The notes under the pieces: model-generated | The model's database searches: none | The model's input: the letters and a program-made list of their open reading frames with translations, nothing else | Told to the model about the DNA's origin: nothing | Part shown: positions 54,324 through 63,711 of the stretch, in pieces | Position numbering within the stretch: position 1 is the stretch's first letter | Layout: every line of letters starts with the position of its first letter | Assembly (NCBI RefSeq): GCF_900142195.1 | Contig: NZ_FRAB01000004.1 | Coordinates: forward strand, 208,195-272,194 | Direction: 5' to 3' | Source of the DNA: Paraburkholderia terricola | Lineage (GTDB): Bacteria > Pseudomonadota > Gammaproteobacteria > Burkholderiales > Burkholderiaceae | DNA length: 64,000 bases | Position numbers and translations under genes: made by a program

Positions 54324-55334
54324 ATGGCCCGCTACACCCGAAACGAAGCGCGCGAATGGGCGCGTGAGCATCTCGTTGGCGTCGCCAACGTGACCATTCC
54401 GACGATAACATCGGACTTCAGGCGCATCAACGAAAAAGCCGTCCGCCACGATGTCGAACTGGCGATCGAGCACGGCTTCGTCGGCTCGCTTTCGTGCTCG
54501 GAAGTGGCGATCACGCAGGCGCAGTACGGCGAGTTCTGCGCCATCATGGCCGACCAGGCCGCGGGCCGCCTCGTGATCGTGCATCACGCGGTGTTCAATA
54601 CGCTGGAAGACAACATCGAGGCGATCAGACTGGCGGAGGCGGGCGGCGCCGACCTGGTGCTGCTCGGCTATCCGCCGTACTTCTATCCGAAGTCCTACGA
54701 CGAAGTGTTCGAGTACACGAAGGCGATCTGCGCCGCGACGAATCTCGGCGTGATGGTGTTCCCGCTGCCGGCGTGGGGCTTTTCGCGTTTGCATCCCGCC
54801 GATATTCCGCTGCCGGTGCTGCGCCGCATGGTGGATGAAATTCCCAACGTGGTCGCGATCAAGGCCGAGGGCGGCCTGCCCTACATCATGTCGGCAATCG
54901 AGGTGCACCGCGAATTCCACGAGGAAGTCGTGATTTCGTCTCCGCTGGAATACGAGTACGTACCGCTCGCGCAGGTGATGGACATCCCGTTTTGCGGCAC
55001 GAATTATTCGGCCTATTACGGGCCGCTGCTGCCAAGGATTCACAAGCTGATCCGTGCGGGCGAATACGATCAGGCCACGCAGCTCTGGTACAAGATGGAC
55101 CCGGCGCGCAAGGCGTTCGCCAGCCTGCCGATCGCGGCCAACGGTCTGCTCAACCGGATGTTGTGGAAATACCAGGCCTGGTTGCAAGGCTACAACGGCG
55201 GCCCGATGCCGCATCCGACCCAGCGCGTGTACCAGCGCGACATGACCGTCTTGCGCAAGGGCCTCGAAGCAGCGGGCCTGAATCCGACGAGCGATCCCGA
55301 CGAGGCCTTCTTCGTCGGCCGCCATCCCGTGTGA
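54324..55334 (+). CDS. Atypical DapA-family enzyme (catalytic Tyr replaced)
   Basis: 336 residues, longer than DapA. The Schiff-base lysine is kept (Lys180 in VVAIKAEGG), but the proton-relay Tyr is Phe146 (VFPLPAWGF) and the GTTGE loop reads SLSCSEV. It is thus not a normal dihydrodipicolinate synthase; it may be an aldolase or hydratase on a ring-cleavage product, like hydratase-aldolases of the same superfamily. Start ATG 54324 follows AAAGGAGCACAGG, a strong ribosome binding site. Confidence 0.78.
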   Translation: MARYTRNEAREWAREHLVGVANVTIPTITSDFRRINEKAVRHDVELAIEHGFVGSLSCSEVAITQAQYGEFCAIMADQAAGRLVIVHHAVFNTLEDNIEAIRLAEAGGADLVLLGYPPYFYPKSYDEVFEYTKAICAATNLGVMVFPLPAWGFSRLHPADIPLPVLRRMVDEIPNVVAIKAEGGLPYIMSAIEVHREFHEEVVISSPLEYEYVPLAQVMDIPFCGTNYSAYYGPLLPRIHKLIRAGEYDQATQLWYKMDPARKAFASLPIAANGLLNRMLWKYQAWLQGYNGGPMPHPTQRVYQRDMTVLRKGLEAAGLNPTSDPDEAFFVGRHPV

Positions 55335-55345
55335 GACCGACCGAC

Positions 55346-56815
55346 ATGAGTGAATTCATCGCGCTACCTTTGAAGGACCCCGGCCTGCTGAGGCAGGCCA
55401 TGCTGATTGACGGCGAATGGGTGCCCGCCGACAGTGGCGAGACGCTGGAAGTGCGCAATCCGGCGACCGGCGAACGGGTCGCGCGCGTGCCGAATGGCGG
55501 CGCGAACGAGACCCGCCGGGCAATCGCCGCAGCCGAGCGCGCGATGCGGGTGTGGCGCAAGGCGTTGCCCAAGGAGCGCGCCAAGGTATTGCGCACGCTA
55601 TACGACCTGATGCTGGCGCACATCGACGATCTCGCTGTCATCATGACCGCGGAGCAGGGCAAGCCGCTCGTCGAATCGCGTGGCGAAATCCTGTATGCCG
55701 CGGGTTTTATCGAGTGGTTCTCGGAGGAAGCGAAGCGCGTCTATGGCGACATCATTCCGCGCAATGTCGACGGTCGTCGCATCCTCGTGCAAAAGGAGCC
55801 GATCGGTGTATTCGCGGCGATCACGCCGTGGAATTTTCCTTCCGCGATGATTACCCGCAAGGCAGGCCCGGCGTGGGCCGTCGGTTGCGCCGGAGTGATC
55901 AAGCCGGCGAGTCAGACGCCGCTGTCCGCGCTCGCATTGGCGGTGCTTGCCGAGCGCGCCGGTCTGCCGCCGGGCGTTTGCAATGTCGTCACCGGCTCGG
56001 CTCGCGCCATTGGCGGGGAGCTCACTGCCAGCGCGGTGGTCCGCAAGCTTTCGTTCACCGGTTCGACGGAAGTCGGCGCGCAACTGCTCGCGCAGTGCGC
56101 GCCGACCATCAAGAAAACCAGCATGGAACTAGGCGGCAACGCTCCGCTTATCGTGTTCGACGATGCGGACGTGGATGCAGCGGTAAAAGGCGCGCTCGCC
56201 GCGAAGTACCGCAACGCGGGGCAGGCTTGCGTCGCGGCCAATCGCATACTCGTGCAGTCGGGCGTCTACGACCGTTTCGCGAGGAAGCTGGCCGAAGCCA
56301 CCGCCGCCCTCCGCGTGGGCAACGGCATGCACGAGGGTGTGGTGCAGGGGCCGCTCATCAACGAGGACGCCGTTCGCAAGGTCGAGGAGCATATTTCGGA
56401 CGCGCTGCGCAAAGGCGCTCGTGTGCTGACAGGTGGCAAGCGCCACGCGCTCGGCGGCTGCTTCTTCGAACCGACGGTGTTGGCCGACGTGTCTCGCGAG
56501 GCCGCGATTTTCAACGAGGAAACCTTCGGACCGGTCGCACCGCTGTTTCGCTTCGACACGGAAGACGAGGCAATCGCGCTAGCCAACGACACGCCGTTCG
56601 GTCTCGCCTCCTATGTGTTCGCACGCGACGTGGGGCGCATTTTCCGTGTCGTCGATCGACTCGAGTTCGGCATGGTCGGCGTCAACGAGGGCTTGATCTC
56701 GACGGAGGTTGCGCCGTTCGGCGGCGTCAAGCACTCGGGTCTGGGTCGCGAGGGCTCGAAGTATGGCGTCGATGATTACCTTGAAATCAAGTATGTGGCG
56801 CTCGGCGGGCTTTGA
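55346..56815 (+). CDS. NAD(P)-dependent aldehyde dehydrogenase (GabD-like)
   Basis: 489 residues: TPWNFPSAMITRKAGPAWAVGC, FTGSTEVGAQL, catalytic Glu in SMELGGNAP, catalytic Cys in NAGQACVAANR, and PFGGVKHSGLGREGSKYG at the end. It is closest in style to succinate-semialdehyde dehydrogenase. It would oxidise the aldehyde released by the upstream aldolase. It begins 11 bases after the DapA-family gene and ends the operon; TetR follows. Confidence 0.9.
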   Translation: MSEFIALPLKDPGLLRQAMLIDGEWVPADSGETLEVRNPATGERVARVPNGGANETRRAIAAAERAMRVWRKALPKERAKVLRTLYDLMLAHIDDLAVIMTAEQGKPLVESRGEILYAAGFIEWFSEEAKRVYGDIIPRNVDGRRILVQKEPIGVFAAITPWNFPSAMITRKAGPAWAVGCAGVIKPASQTPLSALALAVLAERAGLPPGVCNVVTGSARAIGGELTASAVVRKLSFTGSTEVGAQLLAQCAPTIKKTSMELGGNAPLIVFDDADVDAAVKGALAAKYRNAGQACVAANRILVQSGVYDRFARKLAEATAALRVGNGMHEGVVQGPLINEDAVRKVEEHISDALRKGARVLTGGKRHALGGCFFEPTVLADVSREAAIFNEETFGPVAPLFRFDTEDEAIALANDTPFGLASYVFARDVGRIFRVVDRLEFGMVGVNEGLISTEVAPFGGVKHSGLGREGSKYGVDDYLEIKYVALGGL

Positions 56816-56988
56816 CGGCGGTGGATCGCGTCGGTAGGCATTGCCGTCCAGGCGGGAACGCCGCGGCTGGCGTGCTTCTTCGAGTTGGACAGGCAAATAG
56901 GATACGATGTGTCTTATAATTGCGTGTTGCGCGGTCCGCGCTCGCGGCACATCGAGGCGATCTTGCCAACCGACTTTCCGTTACGCCA

Positions 56989-57681
56989 ATGAAGACAAAC
57001 GCTCAGCCTCCCGTTACCGCATCCTTCACCGCACGAGGCGTCGGCCGACCGCGCAGCGAGGAAACGCGTACGCAGATTCTTGCGGCGACGGTTCGTCTGC
57101 TCGAGACGCGCACGATTCAGTCGATCTCCATCGAGGCTATCGCCAAGGAGGCCGGTGTCGGCAAGGCGACGATCTACCGCTGGTGGAATTCGAAGGCGCT
57201 CGTCGTGATCGATGCGTTCATCGAGCACCACCTCGTCAAGACGCCGATGCCGCGGAACTTGCCGCCCGGCGAGGCCATTGCGGCGCATCTTGTTTCGCTG
57301 ATTCACGAATACGCCGGGTGGTCCGGCAGGATCGTCGCGCAAATCATCGCGGAAGGTCAGGCCGATCCGGCTGTGCTGCGCGAATTCCGCGAGCGGTTTC
57401 ACTATGGGCGTCGGGCGCTCGTTCGCGAAATGCTCGAGCAGTGGCGCGGTTGCGCGCGCATTCCCGTGCCGCCGAACATCGAGACGCTGAGCGAGATTCT
57501 GTATGCGCCGGTCTACATGCGCCTGCTGGTCGGAAACGGTCCGCTCGACGACCATTTCGCGCAGGAGCACATCAGTTACGTCTACACGTTGCTGGGCGTC
57601 GACGTGCCGGACGTGGTGCAACTGCGTGAGCAGATGAAGCGGAAAGCGCCCACGAAAAAGACGGCGGGTGCCGCACGCTGA
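56989..57681 (+). CDS. TetR-family repressor of the catabolic locus
   Basis: 230 residues. The N-terminal helix-turn-helix has IQSISIEAIAKEAGVGKATIYRWWNSKALVVIDAF, typical of TetR; the ligand domain follows. A half-site TACGAT (56903-56908) lies in its own upstream region, and full or near-full copies of the 21-base repeat sit at 41559, 50783 and 50882, so this protein is the natural candidate to bind them. Start is ATG 56989; an upstream TTG at 56920 is unlikely. Confidence 0.87.
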   Translation: MKTNAQPPVTASFTARGVGRPRSEETRTQILAATVRLLETRTIQSISIEAIAKEAGVGKATIYRWWNSKALVVIDAFIEHHLVKTPMPRNLPPGEAIAAHLVSLIHEYAGWSGRIVAQIIAEGQADPAVLREFRERFHYGRRALVREMLEQWRGCARIPVPPNIETLSEILYAPVYMRLLVGNGPLDDHFAQEHISYVYTLLGVDVPDVVQLREQMKRKAPTKKTAGAAR

Positions 57682-57744
57682 GGCGTGGCGTGTGAGCGCC
57701 ACGCGCTTGTGACCCGCTTCGGTTCGCCGGTCCGCCCATCAAGC

Positions 57745-57776
57745 AAAAAAAACGCCGCTCCCGGCAGGGAGCGGCG
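57745..57776 (-). terminator. Terminator of the ior operon
   Basis: The ten-base stem CGCCGCTCCC / GGGAGCGGCG with a four-base loop, read on the minus strand, is followed by eight T residues. It ends iorAB; the TetR gene converges on it. Confidence 0.85.
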
Positions 57777-57805
57777 CTTGTCGAACGGTTTCGAACAAGC
57801 GACCG

Positions 57806-60016
57806 TCAGGCGCTTTTTTCCGCAACGGCCGGAAACGGCAAGCTGTGAAGCCGTTTGCCCGTGGCCGCGAAAATCGCGTTCGCGACCGCCGGCCCGACCG
57901 GCGCGACACCCGGCTCGCCGACACCCGTGGGCGCCTCGCCCGACGGCACGATATGCACCTCGACCTTGGGCATCTCGGCGATTCGCAGCACCTGGTAGCC
58001 GTCGAAATTGTTCTGCTCGACCTTGCCGTCCTTCAGCGTGATCGCGCTATGCAACACCGCGCCGAGACCGAAGCCGATCCCGCCTTCCATCTGGGCGGCG
58101 ATGACGTCGGGATTGATCGGCGTGCCGCAATCCACCGCGCACACGACGCGCTCCACCTTCACGTTACCGTCCTTGTCGACGGAAACTTCCGCGACCTGCG
58201 CGACGAACGTCTTGAACGCCTCGGCCACCGCGATGCCGCGCCCGCGGCCTTTCGGCAACGGTTTGGCCGGGTCCCAGCCCGCTTTCCGGGCGGCGAGTTC
58301 GAGCACGGCCCGCATGCGCGGTTCGTGCGCGAGCAGATCGCGGCGGAACGCGAACGGGTCCTTGCCCGCGGCGTGCGCGGCTTCGTCGATGAACGCCTCG
58401 ACCGCGAATGCCGTGTGCGAGCTGCCGACCACCCGCCACCACAGCACCGGCACGCCGGTCTGCGTGGTCGTCAGTTCGACCGAGATGTTCGGAACCGCGT
58501 AGGCCATGTTGGCGGCGCCCTCGACGGACGTCGCGTCGATCCCGTTCTTGACCATGAAGCTCGCGAACGGCGTGCCCGCGAGAATCGACTGGCCGACGAT
58601 CCGGTGCCGCCAGCCGACCAGCTTGCCGTCCGCGCTCAGGCCCGCGTCGAGCTTGTGGAAGTACATCGGCCGGTACAGGCCGCCGTGGATGTCGTCCTCG
58701 CGGGTCCACTGCAGCTTGACGGGCGTGCCGTTCGCGCCCAGCGCCTTGGCGATCGAGACGGCCTCGACGATATAGTCCGAGCGCGCGTTCGCGCGCCGCC
58801 CGAAGCTGCCGCCCGCATACAGCGTGTGGATCTTCACCTGCTGCGGGTCGAGCCCGGCCGTGTGCGCGGCATTGCCCTGGTCGACGGTCTGGAACTGGTC
58901 GCCGGCCCAGATCTCGCAACTGTCGGCGGTGAGCTTGACGACGGCGTCGAGCGGCTCCATCGGCGCGTGAGCGAGATAGGGGAATGAATAGGTGGCGGAG
59001 ATCTTCTTCGCCGCGCCGGCGAGCGCCTGTGCGGCGTCGCCGTCCTTGCGGGCGGATGCGCCGGGTTGCTCCGCGAGTTGCCGGTATTCGGCCATGATCG
59101 CGTCCGAGCTGCGCTTCTCGGCCTTCGAATCGTCCCATTCGATCTTCAGCGCGTCGCGGCCCTGCTTGGCCGCCCAGAAGCCCTTGGCGACCACCGCGAC
59201 GCCGCCCGGCACCTGCACGACCGAGACCACGCCCGGCACCGCTTTGGCAGCCGACGCATCGAACGACTTGACCGTTGCGCCGAACAGCGGCGGACGCTGC
59301 AGCAACGCGACCAGCATGCCGGGAAACGTCACGTCGAGCGTGAACTGCGCGGTGCCGTCGGTTTTCGGCGGGACGTCGACGCGCGGCACCTGGTGACCGA
59401 TCAGACGAAAATCCTTCGGCGATTTCAGCGTGACCTTGTCGGGCACTGGTAGCCGCGCCGCGGCCGACGCGAGCGAGCCGTAGGTCGCGCTCCGGTTCGT
59501 GGCCGCGTGATGAACGCTGCCGTCGCGGGTCGTCAATTCGGACGCGGGCACCCGCCACTGCGCGGCGGCGGCGGAGACCAGCATCGCGCGCGCTTTCGCG
59601 CCGGCCTCGCGCAGTTGCATCCACGAGTTGGACATCGCCGAACTGCCGCCCGTGCCCTGCATTGTGCCGAACGCGAGATTCGCGTAGCGCTTGGCGTCGG
59701 CGGGCGCGCTTTCGACACGCACGTCCTGCCAGTTCGCATCCAGTTCCTCGGCGACGATCGTCGCGATGCCGGTGTACGCGCCCTGGCCCATCTCGACGTG
59801 TTTCGCGATGACCGTCACGCTGTTGTCCGGCGCGACGCGCAGGAAGGCGTTGGGTGCGAACGCCGCCCCGGGCGTCGTGGCGGCGAGCGCGCGGCGGCCC
59901 GTGCCCGCCCACTCGAAGCCGATGGTAAGGCCGACCGCCGCGACCGCGCCGGCTGCTTTCAGGAAGGTCCGGCGCGACGGGCGCACGGCGTCCGTGAGAT
60001 CGAGATCGGTGGTCAT
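57806..60016 (-). CDS. iorB: Isoquinoline 1-oxidoreductase-type molybdenum hydroxylase, large subunit
   Basis: 736 residues. The N-terminus carries a twin-arginine signal ([16 protein letters not shown]), so the enzyme is probably exported folded to the periplasm. The body is the xanthine-oxidase-like molybdopterin-cytosine-dinucleotide subunit, with [40 protein letters not shown] and [22 protein letters not shown], where the Glu of GVGEPG is the catalytic carboxylate. The enzyme hydroxylates N-heterocycles or oxidises aldehydes. The frame is open upstream to 60544, but ATG 60016 starts the TAT signal, two bases after the iorA stop. Confidence 0.9.
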   Translation of the reverse strand: MTTDLDLTDAVRPSRRTFLKAAGAVAAVGLTIGFEWAGTGRRALAATTPGAAFAPNAFLRVAPDNSVTVIAKHVEMGQGAYTGIATIVAEELDANWQDVRVESAPADAKRYANLAFGTMQGTGGSSAMSNSWMQLREAGAKARAMLVSAAAAQWRVPASELTTRDGSVHHAATNRSATYGSLASAAARLPVPDKVTLKSPKDFRLIGHQVPRVDVPPKTDGTAQFTLDVTFPGMLVALLQRPPLFGATVKSFDASAAKAVPGVVSVVQVPGGVAVVAKGFWAAKQGRDALKIEWDDSKAEKRSSDAIMAEYRQLAEQPGASARKDGDAAQALAGAAKKISATYSFPYLAHAPMEPLDAVVKLTADSCEIWAGDQFQTVDQGNAAHTAGLDPQQVKIHTLYAGGSFGRRANARSDYIVEAVSIAKALGANGTPVKLQWTREDDIHGGLYRPMYFHKLDAGLSADGKLVGWRHRIVGQSILAGTPFASFMVKNGIDATSVEGAANMAYAVPNISVELTTTQTGVPVLWWRVVGSSHTAFAVEAFIDEAAHAAGKDPFAFRRDLLAHEPRMRAVLELAARKAGWDPAKPLPKGRGRGIAVAEAFKTFVAQVAEVSVDKDGNVKVERVVCAVDCGTPINPDVIAAQMEGGIGFGLGAVLHSAITLKDGKVEQNNFDGYQVLRIAEMPKVEVHIVPSGEAPTGVGEPGVAPVGPAVANAIFAATGKRLHSLPFPAVAEKSA

Positions 60017-60018
60017 GG

Positions 60019-60480
60019 TCAGGCCTTCAGGGTGGCGGCGGCTTCGTGAATGGCCGCGCGGATGCGGGCGTAGGTCGCGCAGCGGCACAGATTGCCGTTC
60101 ATCGCGGCGTCGATGTCGGCGTCGGTAGGCGTGGCGTTGCGTTCGAGCAAGGCGGTCGCGGACATGATCTGCCCGGACTGACAGTAACCGCACTGCGGCA
60201 CCTGCAGCTTGACCCATGCGGCCTGGATGGCTTTGGCGGGCCGGCTTTCGATGCCTTCGATGGTGGTGATGCGCTTGCCCGCGACGGCGGCGAGCGGCAG
60301 CACGCACGAACGGGTGGCTTCGCCTTCCAGATGAACCGTGCAGGCGCCGCATTGCGCCATGCCGCAGCCGAACTTCGTGCCGTGCAGGCCCGCGTTCTCG
60401 CGGATCGCCCAGAGAAGCGGGGTAGTGGGATCGGCATCGAGCGTAACGTTCTTGCCGTTCAGGACAAACGATGTGGACAT
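60019..60480 (-). CDS. iorA: Isoquinoline 1-oxidoreductase-type 2Fe-2S subunit
   Basis: 153 residues with two [2Fe-2S] clusters: Cys39, Cys44, Cys47 and Cys59 ([14 protein letters not shown]) and Cys97, Cys100, Cys132 and Cys134 (QCGYCQSGQ...NLCRCATY). It carries electrons from the molybdenum subunit. It has no signal peptide and is probably carried across the membrane with IorB. Start is ATG 60480 after GAGAGG. Confidence 0.92.
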   Translation of the reverse strand: MSTSFVLNGKNVTLDADPTTPLLWAIRENAGLHGTKFGCGMAQCGACTVHLEGEATRSCVLPLAAVAGKRITTIEGIESRPAKAIQAAWVKLQVPQCGYCQSGQIMSATALLERNATPTDADIDAAMNGNLCRCATYARIRAAIHEAAATLKA

Positions 60481-60659
60481 GGAACCTCTCCGTGGGGAAA
60501 GCCCGAACTTGGCGCCGGGTGTACGCGGCAGTGTGACCGAGCACGCGCCGTTGTGCTTACACGATCCTGCAAAAATATTGAACAATGCTGCAAATCGAGC
60601 GGCCCAGCCGTGGCTGCGCGGCAGGCGCCTGGGTATGCTCGATCCCGTCAACGGAGTTC

Positions 60660-61610
60660 ATGCGTATGAAACAGAATTCTTCCTGGCTCGATCCCGCCGA
60701 GGCGCGCGAAACGGCTCGCCGCGAACTCGCCGCGCTCGTCAGCCGCTTCGCGCCAACGGACGGCGCGCATCAGACGGCGATTCCCTCGCTGGCCTTCTAC
60801 CGATACTCGGCGCCCGTCGATCTCGGCTGCGGCGTGGCGAGCTCGGCGTTCGTGTTCGCGGCGCAAGGCGCCAAGCGGGTCGTGGTCGCGGGGCAGGCTT
60901 ACGACTACGATCATCTGCATTGCCTCGTGACGTCCGTCGATCTGCCGATGACGTCGCGGGTCACGCGAGCGTCGTCCGACGCGCCTTACCTGTGCGTGAA
61001 GCTCGCGCTCGATCCGCAGTGCATCGCCGAACTGGCGACGCAACTGCGTCTGCCGGAACCGGGCGCCGTGTCGGCGGGCGAGGGCATTGCCGTGGGCTCG
61101 TTGTCGGCGCCGGTCTTCGATGCGGCGCTGCGGCTCGTGCGCTTGCTCGATACTCCGGATGACATACCGGTTCTCGCGCCGCTCATCGAAAAGGAATTGC
61201 TCTACCGGCTGATGACGAGCGAGCAGGGCAAGCGGCTGCGGCACATCGCCGTGAACGGGAGTCAGACGTACCGGATCGTGCGCGCGATCGAATGGATCCA
61301 GAATCACTACACCGAGCTTTTGCGGGTGGAGATGCTGGCGCAGGAAGTGAATATGAGCGTGTCGTCGTTCCATCATCACTTCAAGAACGTCACGACGCTG
61401 AGTCCGCTGCAGTATCAGAAGCAACTGCGGCTGCACGAGGCCCGGAGATTGTTACTGGGGCAGAACGGGGATGTCGGGTCGGTGGCGATCAAGGTCGGGT
61501 ATGACAGCCCTTCCCAGTTCAGCCGCGAATATAGCCGGCTGTTCGGGGCGCCGCCGCTTCGCGATGTGGTGCAGTTAAGGCGCCGTAACGGCGTGGGGTA
61601 CGGAGAGTAA
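60660..61610 (+). CDS. AraC-family regulator divergent from iorAB
   Basis: 316 residues with an N-terminal AraC_N (YqhC-like) domain and C-terminal double helix-turn-helix (VEMLAQEVNMSVSSFHHHFKNVT and VGSVAIKVGYDSPSQFSREYSRLFG). YqhC-type regulators respond to aldehydes and control oxidoreductases, which fits control of iorAB 180 bases away. ATG 60660 (MRMKQ) is chosen; ATG 60666 is equally possible. Confidence 0.87.
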   Translation: MRMKQNSSWLDPAEARETARRELAALVSRFAPTDGAHQTAIPSLAFYRYSAPVDLGCGVASSAFVFAAQGAKRVVVAGQAYDYDHLHCLVTSVDLPMTSRVTRASSDAPYLCVKLALDPQCIAELATQLRLPEPGAVSAGEGIAVGSLSAPVFDAALRLVRLLDTPDDIPVLAPLIEKELLYRLMTSEQGKRLRHIAVNGSQTYRIVRAIEWIQNHYTELLRVEMLAQEVNMSVSSFHHHFKNVTTLSPLQYQKQLRLHEARRLLLGQNGDVGSVAIKVGYDSPSQFSREYSRLFGAPPLRDVVQLRRRNGVGYGE

Positions 61611-61693
61611 AGCCGCGCTTCGATGAAGCGAGCCCGTTTCCGTCCGCGAGAAACGCGTGAGAAGCGGGCGAGAAACGCAAGAAGCGACAGGCC

Positions 61694-61730
61694 AACAAAA
61701 AACCCCGTAAGACTGTGGTCTTACGGGGTT
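61694..61730 (-). terminator. Terminator of tRNA-Leu
   Basis: The perfect stem ACCCCGTAAGAC / GTCTTACGGGGT with a four-base loop is followed on the minus strand by seven T residues. It lies 48 bases after the tRNA 3' end. Confidence 0.9.
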
Positions 61731-61777
61731 TCTCGATCTACTTCGCAAACTATATCGGCTTACGCCGTAACAACTGT

Positions 61778-61864
61778 TGGTGCCCAGGAGAGGACTCGAA
61801 CCTCCACGGTGTTGCCACCGCTAGGACCTGAACCTAGTGCGTCTACCAATTCCGCCACCTGGGC
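61778..61864 (-). tRNA. tRNA-Leu (anticodon CAG)
   Basis: An 87-base class II tRNA with encoded CCA. The acceptor GCCCAGG pairs with CCTGGGC, the anticodon arm is CTAGG-TTCAGGT-CCTAG giving CAG, a long variable arm follows, and the T loop is TTCGAGT. Confidence 0.96.
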
Positions 61865-61885
61865 ACGTTTTCAAGCTAGACAGCT

Positions 61886-61913
61886 ATTTTATCGGGATGA
61901 TGCAGCGTGTCAA
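61886..61913 (-). promoter_or_regulatory. Promoter of tRNA-Leu
   Basis: Minus strand -35 TTGACA (61908-61913), a 16-base spacer, and -10 TAAAAT (61886-61891), about 22 bases before the tRNA 5' end. Confidence 0.8.
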
Positions 61914-62007
61914 TCCCCGCCAACAAACAACTTGCTTCGTCAATCACCCCGATCGGATCGGGCAACGGCTCGTGCCGCGAAGCGATGCTTCAAGCGTCTC
62001 ACACAAA

Positions 62008-62047
62008 AAGTAAAGCCGCCTAAAAATGCCAGGCGGCTTTACTTTGA
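62008..62047 (-). terminator. Hairpin beside the tRNA-like fragment
   Basis: A 15-base stem AAAGTAAAGCCGCCT / AGGCGGCTTTACTTT with a nine-base loop. It lies directly downstream, on the minus strand, of the tRNA-like 3' fragment, as a tRNA terminator would. It has no long T-run. Confidence 0.6.
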
Positions 62048-62050
62048 ATC

Positions 62051-62074
62051 TGGTGCCAAGAGAGGACTCGAATA
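62051..62074 (-). repeat. tRNA-Leu 3'-end-like fragment (possible attachment site)
   Basis: TGGTGCCAAGAGAGGACTCG and following bases repeat the CCA end, acceptor and T-arm of the tRNA-Leu at 61778-61864, with one substitution and one missing base. No tRNA body follows to the right; base composition changes abruptly to AT-rich. This is what an integrated island leaves at its far end, or what remains of a disrupted second tRNA gene. Confidence 0.6.
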
Positions 62075-62607
62075 CCGTTTTCAACAGATTGATTATAAAT
62101 AAAAAAATGTATCTGCTTGCGTGATGTATACGTATGTGTATACGCAAACCCATTGGATTCCACCGGATATCCCTATGCATTGTTCCTTGTTCAGACTCTA
62201 TGCCGAACACGTAAGCTTTACGCTACACGTCTGTTTCGCTGGCACCGCCGCACGCGATGCTTCACTCTCGCCCGGGGTGTTCGACGAATCAAGGGATGTC
62301 GCCCCTACCGGTTCGAGCGCCGTCGACGAGAATTTCGTGTTCGACCAAGAGTGGTTTAGAATATTATATGTAATATATCCATGGAATTGCGAATAAATTT
62401 ATCCCCGGCCGCGCGATATACGCACTTATGTGCGCGAAAACCTCGTAAGTTCGGCTTGATTGGTCGGGAGGCAGCGTGTCGCTTTTATGCAGCTTCGAAA
62501 TGGGCAAGAGAGATTCGTCTGCAGATTGCCGTTGCTGGTGCCAGAATAAAGAGGCCGATAGTGGGCAACGGAGTCGCGGTGGGCAACGCTTACCGGCAGC
62601 AGGCTGT
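62075..62607. other. AT-rich stretch without recognised genes
   Basis: About 530 bases, clearly lower in GC than the rest, with runs such as AAAAAAATG and near-palindromic GTATACG blocks. Two overlapping short frames (62117-62359 and 62121-62396) have random-looking composition and are not called. The region probably holds the promoter of the LysR gene at 62608. Confidence 0.5.
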
Positions 62608-63606
62608 ATGGGGTTTGACCGTCAGCAGTTAGAGACTTTCGCCGTCGTCGTGGAGTTGCGGCATTTCGGGCATGCCGCAAGATTGCTGAATATTACCCGC
62701 GGAGCAGTGTCCCAGCGAATTAATGCATTGGAGGAATCTCTCGGGGTGCCCTTGCTGGTGCGCGATGGTGCGGCGCCCACGCCTGCGGGCGAAGCACTCT
62801 TGAGGCACATACAGGTGATCAGGGCGCTCGAAACGGATACGCTCAAACAAATCAAACCGGAAGGGAGCGAGCGTACGAGAGTCGCGATTGCGGTCAATGC
62901 AGACTCCTTGGCGACGTGGTTCGAGCCTGTTGGCTGTGCTATCGCCAGTAGTGATTTTGTACTCGAACTCATCGTCGATGATCAGGATCACACATTGCCG
63001 ATATTGGCTCGCGGGGAGGCCATGGGCTGCGTCTCGACGGAAAGCACTGCGCCGACTGGATTTGTTGCAGAGTCAATTGGCGCGATGGAGTATGAATGCG
63101 TCGCTGATCCGGCATTTGCCCAGATGCATTTTGCCCGGGGGCTAACGTTGCACTCGATCCTTGCCGTACCGGCCGTCCTGTTTAATCGCAAGGACGGCTT
63201 GCATGCGCTGTTTCTTGAGCGCCTGCTGGGCTTTCCTGTAAGAGGCTACGTCGCGCATTATTTTCCGTCGCCTTCGGCATTGCTTGCTGCTATCCAGTTC
63301 GGCGTCGGTTATGGGCTCGTGCCATCGCTGCAGGCGCAGCCGCTGCTGAATTCAGGTGATCTTGTATCCCTGGCTCCTCATCACAAGATTCCTGTCGATC
63401 TGTATTGGCATCATTGGGAACACCCCGAGGCTGCGGCCTACGACGATGCCGCGCTCAAGCGCCTGCTGTTTCTCACCATCGATGTCGTCGCGCACATGGA
63501 AGCGCAGCCGATTTTCAACGGAGCCGGTGAGCAGACCGGCAAGCGTTGGGGCATGACCGAAATCTGGTTCAACCCGGTGCGCAAGGCGCACACGGCGCTT
63601 GCGTAG
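62608..63606 (+). CDS. LysR-family regulator of the ArgP/LysG type with C-terminal extension
   Basis: 332 residues. It starts MGFDRQQLETFAVVVELRHFGHAARLLNITRGAVSQRINALEE, as ArgP (IciA)/LysG regulators of lysine-arginine exporters do; the mid-section GYVAHYFPSPSALLAAIQFGVGYGLVPSLQ is typical. Normal ArgP is about 300 residues; here the last 35 or so (from about MEAQPIFNGAGEQTG) are unlike the family and may be acquired. No lysE exporter gene is adjacent within the window. ATG 62608 is chosen since the domain starts there. Confidence 0.8.
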   Translation: MGFDRQQLETFAVVVELRHFGHAARLLNITRGAVSQRINALEESLGVPLLVRDGAAPTPAGEALLRHIQVIRALETDTLKQIKPEGSERTRVAIAVNADSLATWFEPVGCAIASSDFVLELIVDDQDHTLPILARGEAMGCVSTESTAPTGFVAESIGAMEYECVADPAFAQMHFARGLTLHSILAVPAVLFNRKDGLHALFLERLLGFPVRGYVAHYFPSPSALLAAIQFGVGYGLVPSLQAQPLLNSGDLVSLAPHHKIPVDLYWHHWEHPEAAAYDDAALKRLLFLTIDVVAHMEAQPIFNGAGEQTGKRWGMTEIWFNPVRKAHTALA

Positions 63607-63711
63607 GAGAGAAGGGAAAGACGTCTACCGGAACACGTGGCAGGTGGATGTCCTCCAGCGCGAACGGGCGGTCTCTCAGGCGACACCACGAGCCGACAGG
63701 TCATCGGGCGA

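Noticed and set aside
60017..60544. Upstream extension of the iorB frame
   Set aside because: It runs antisense-free through iorA in another frame and has no conserved sequence; the TAT signal begins at 60016.
62117..62396. Two overlapping short frames in the AT-rich stretch
   Set aside because: No ribosome binding site, no recognisable motif, and they overlap each other in different frames.
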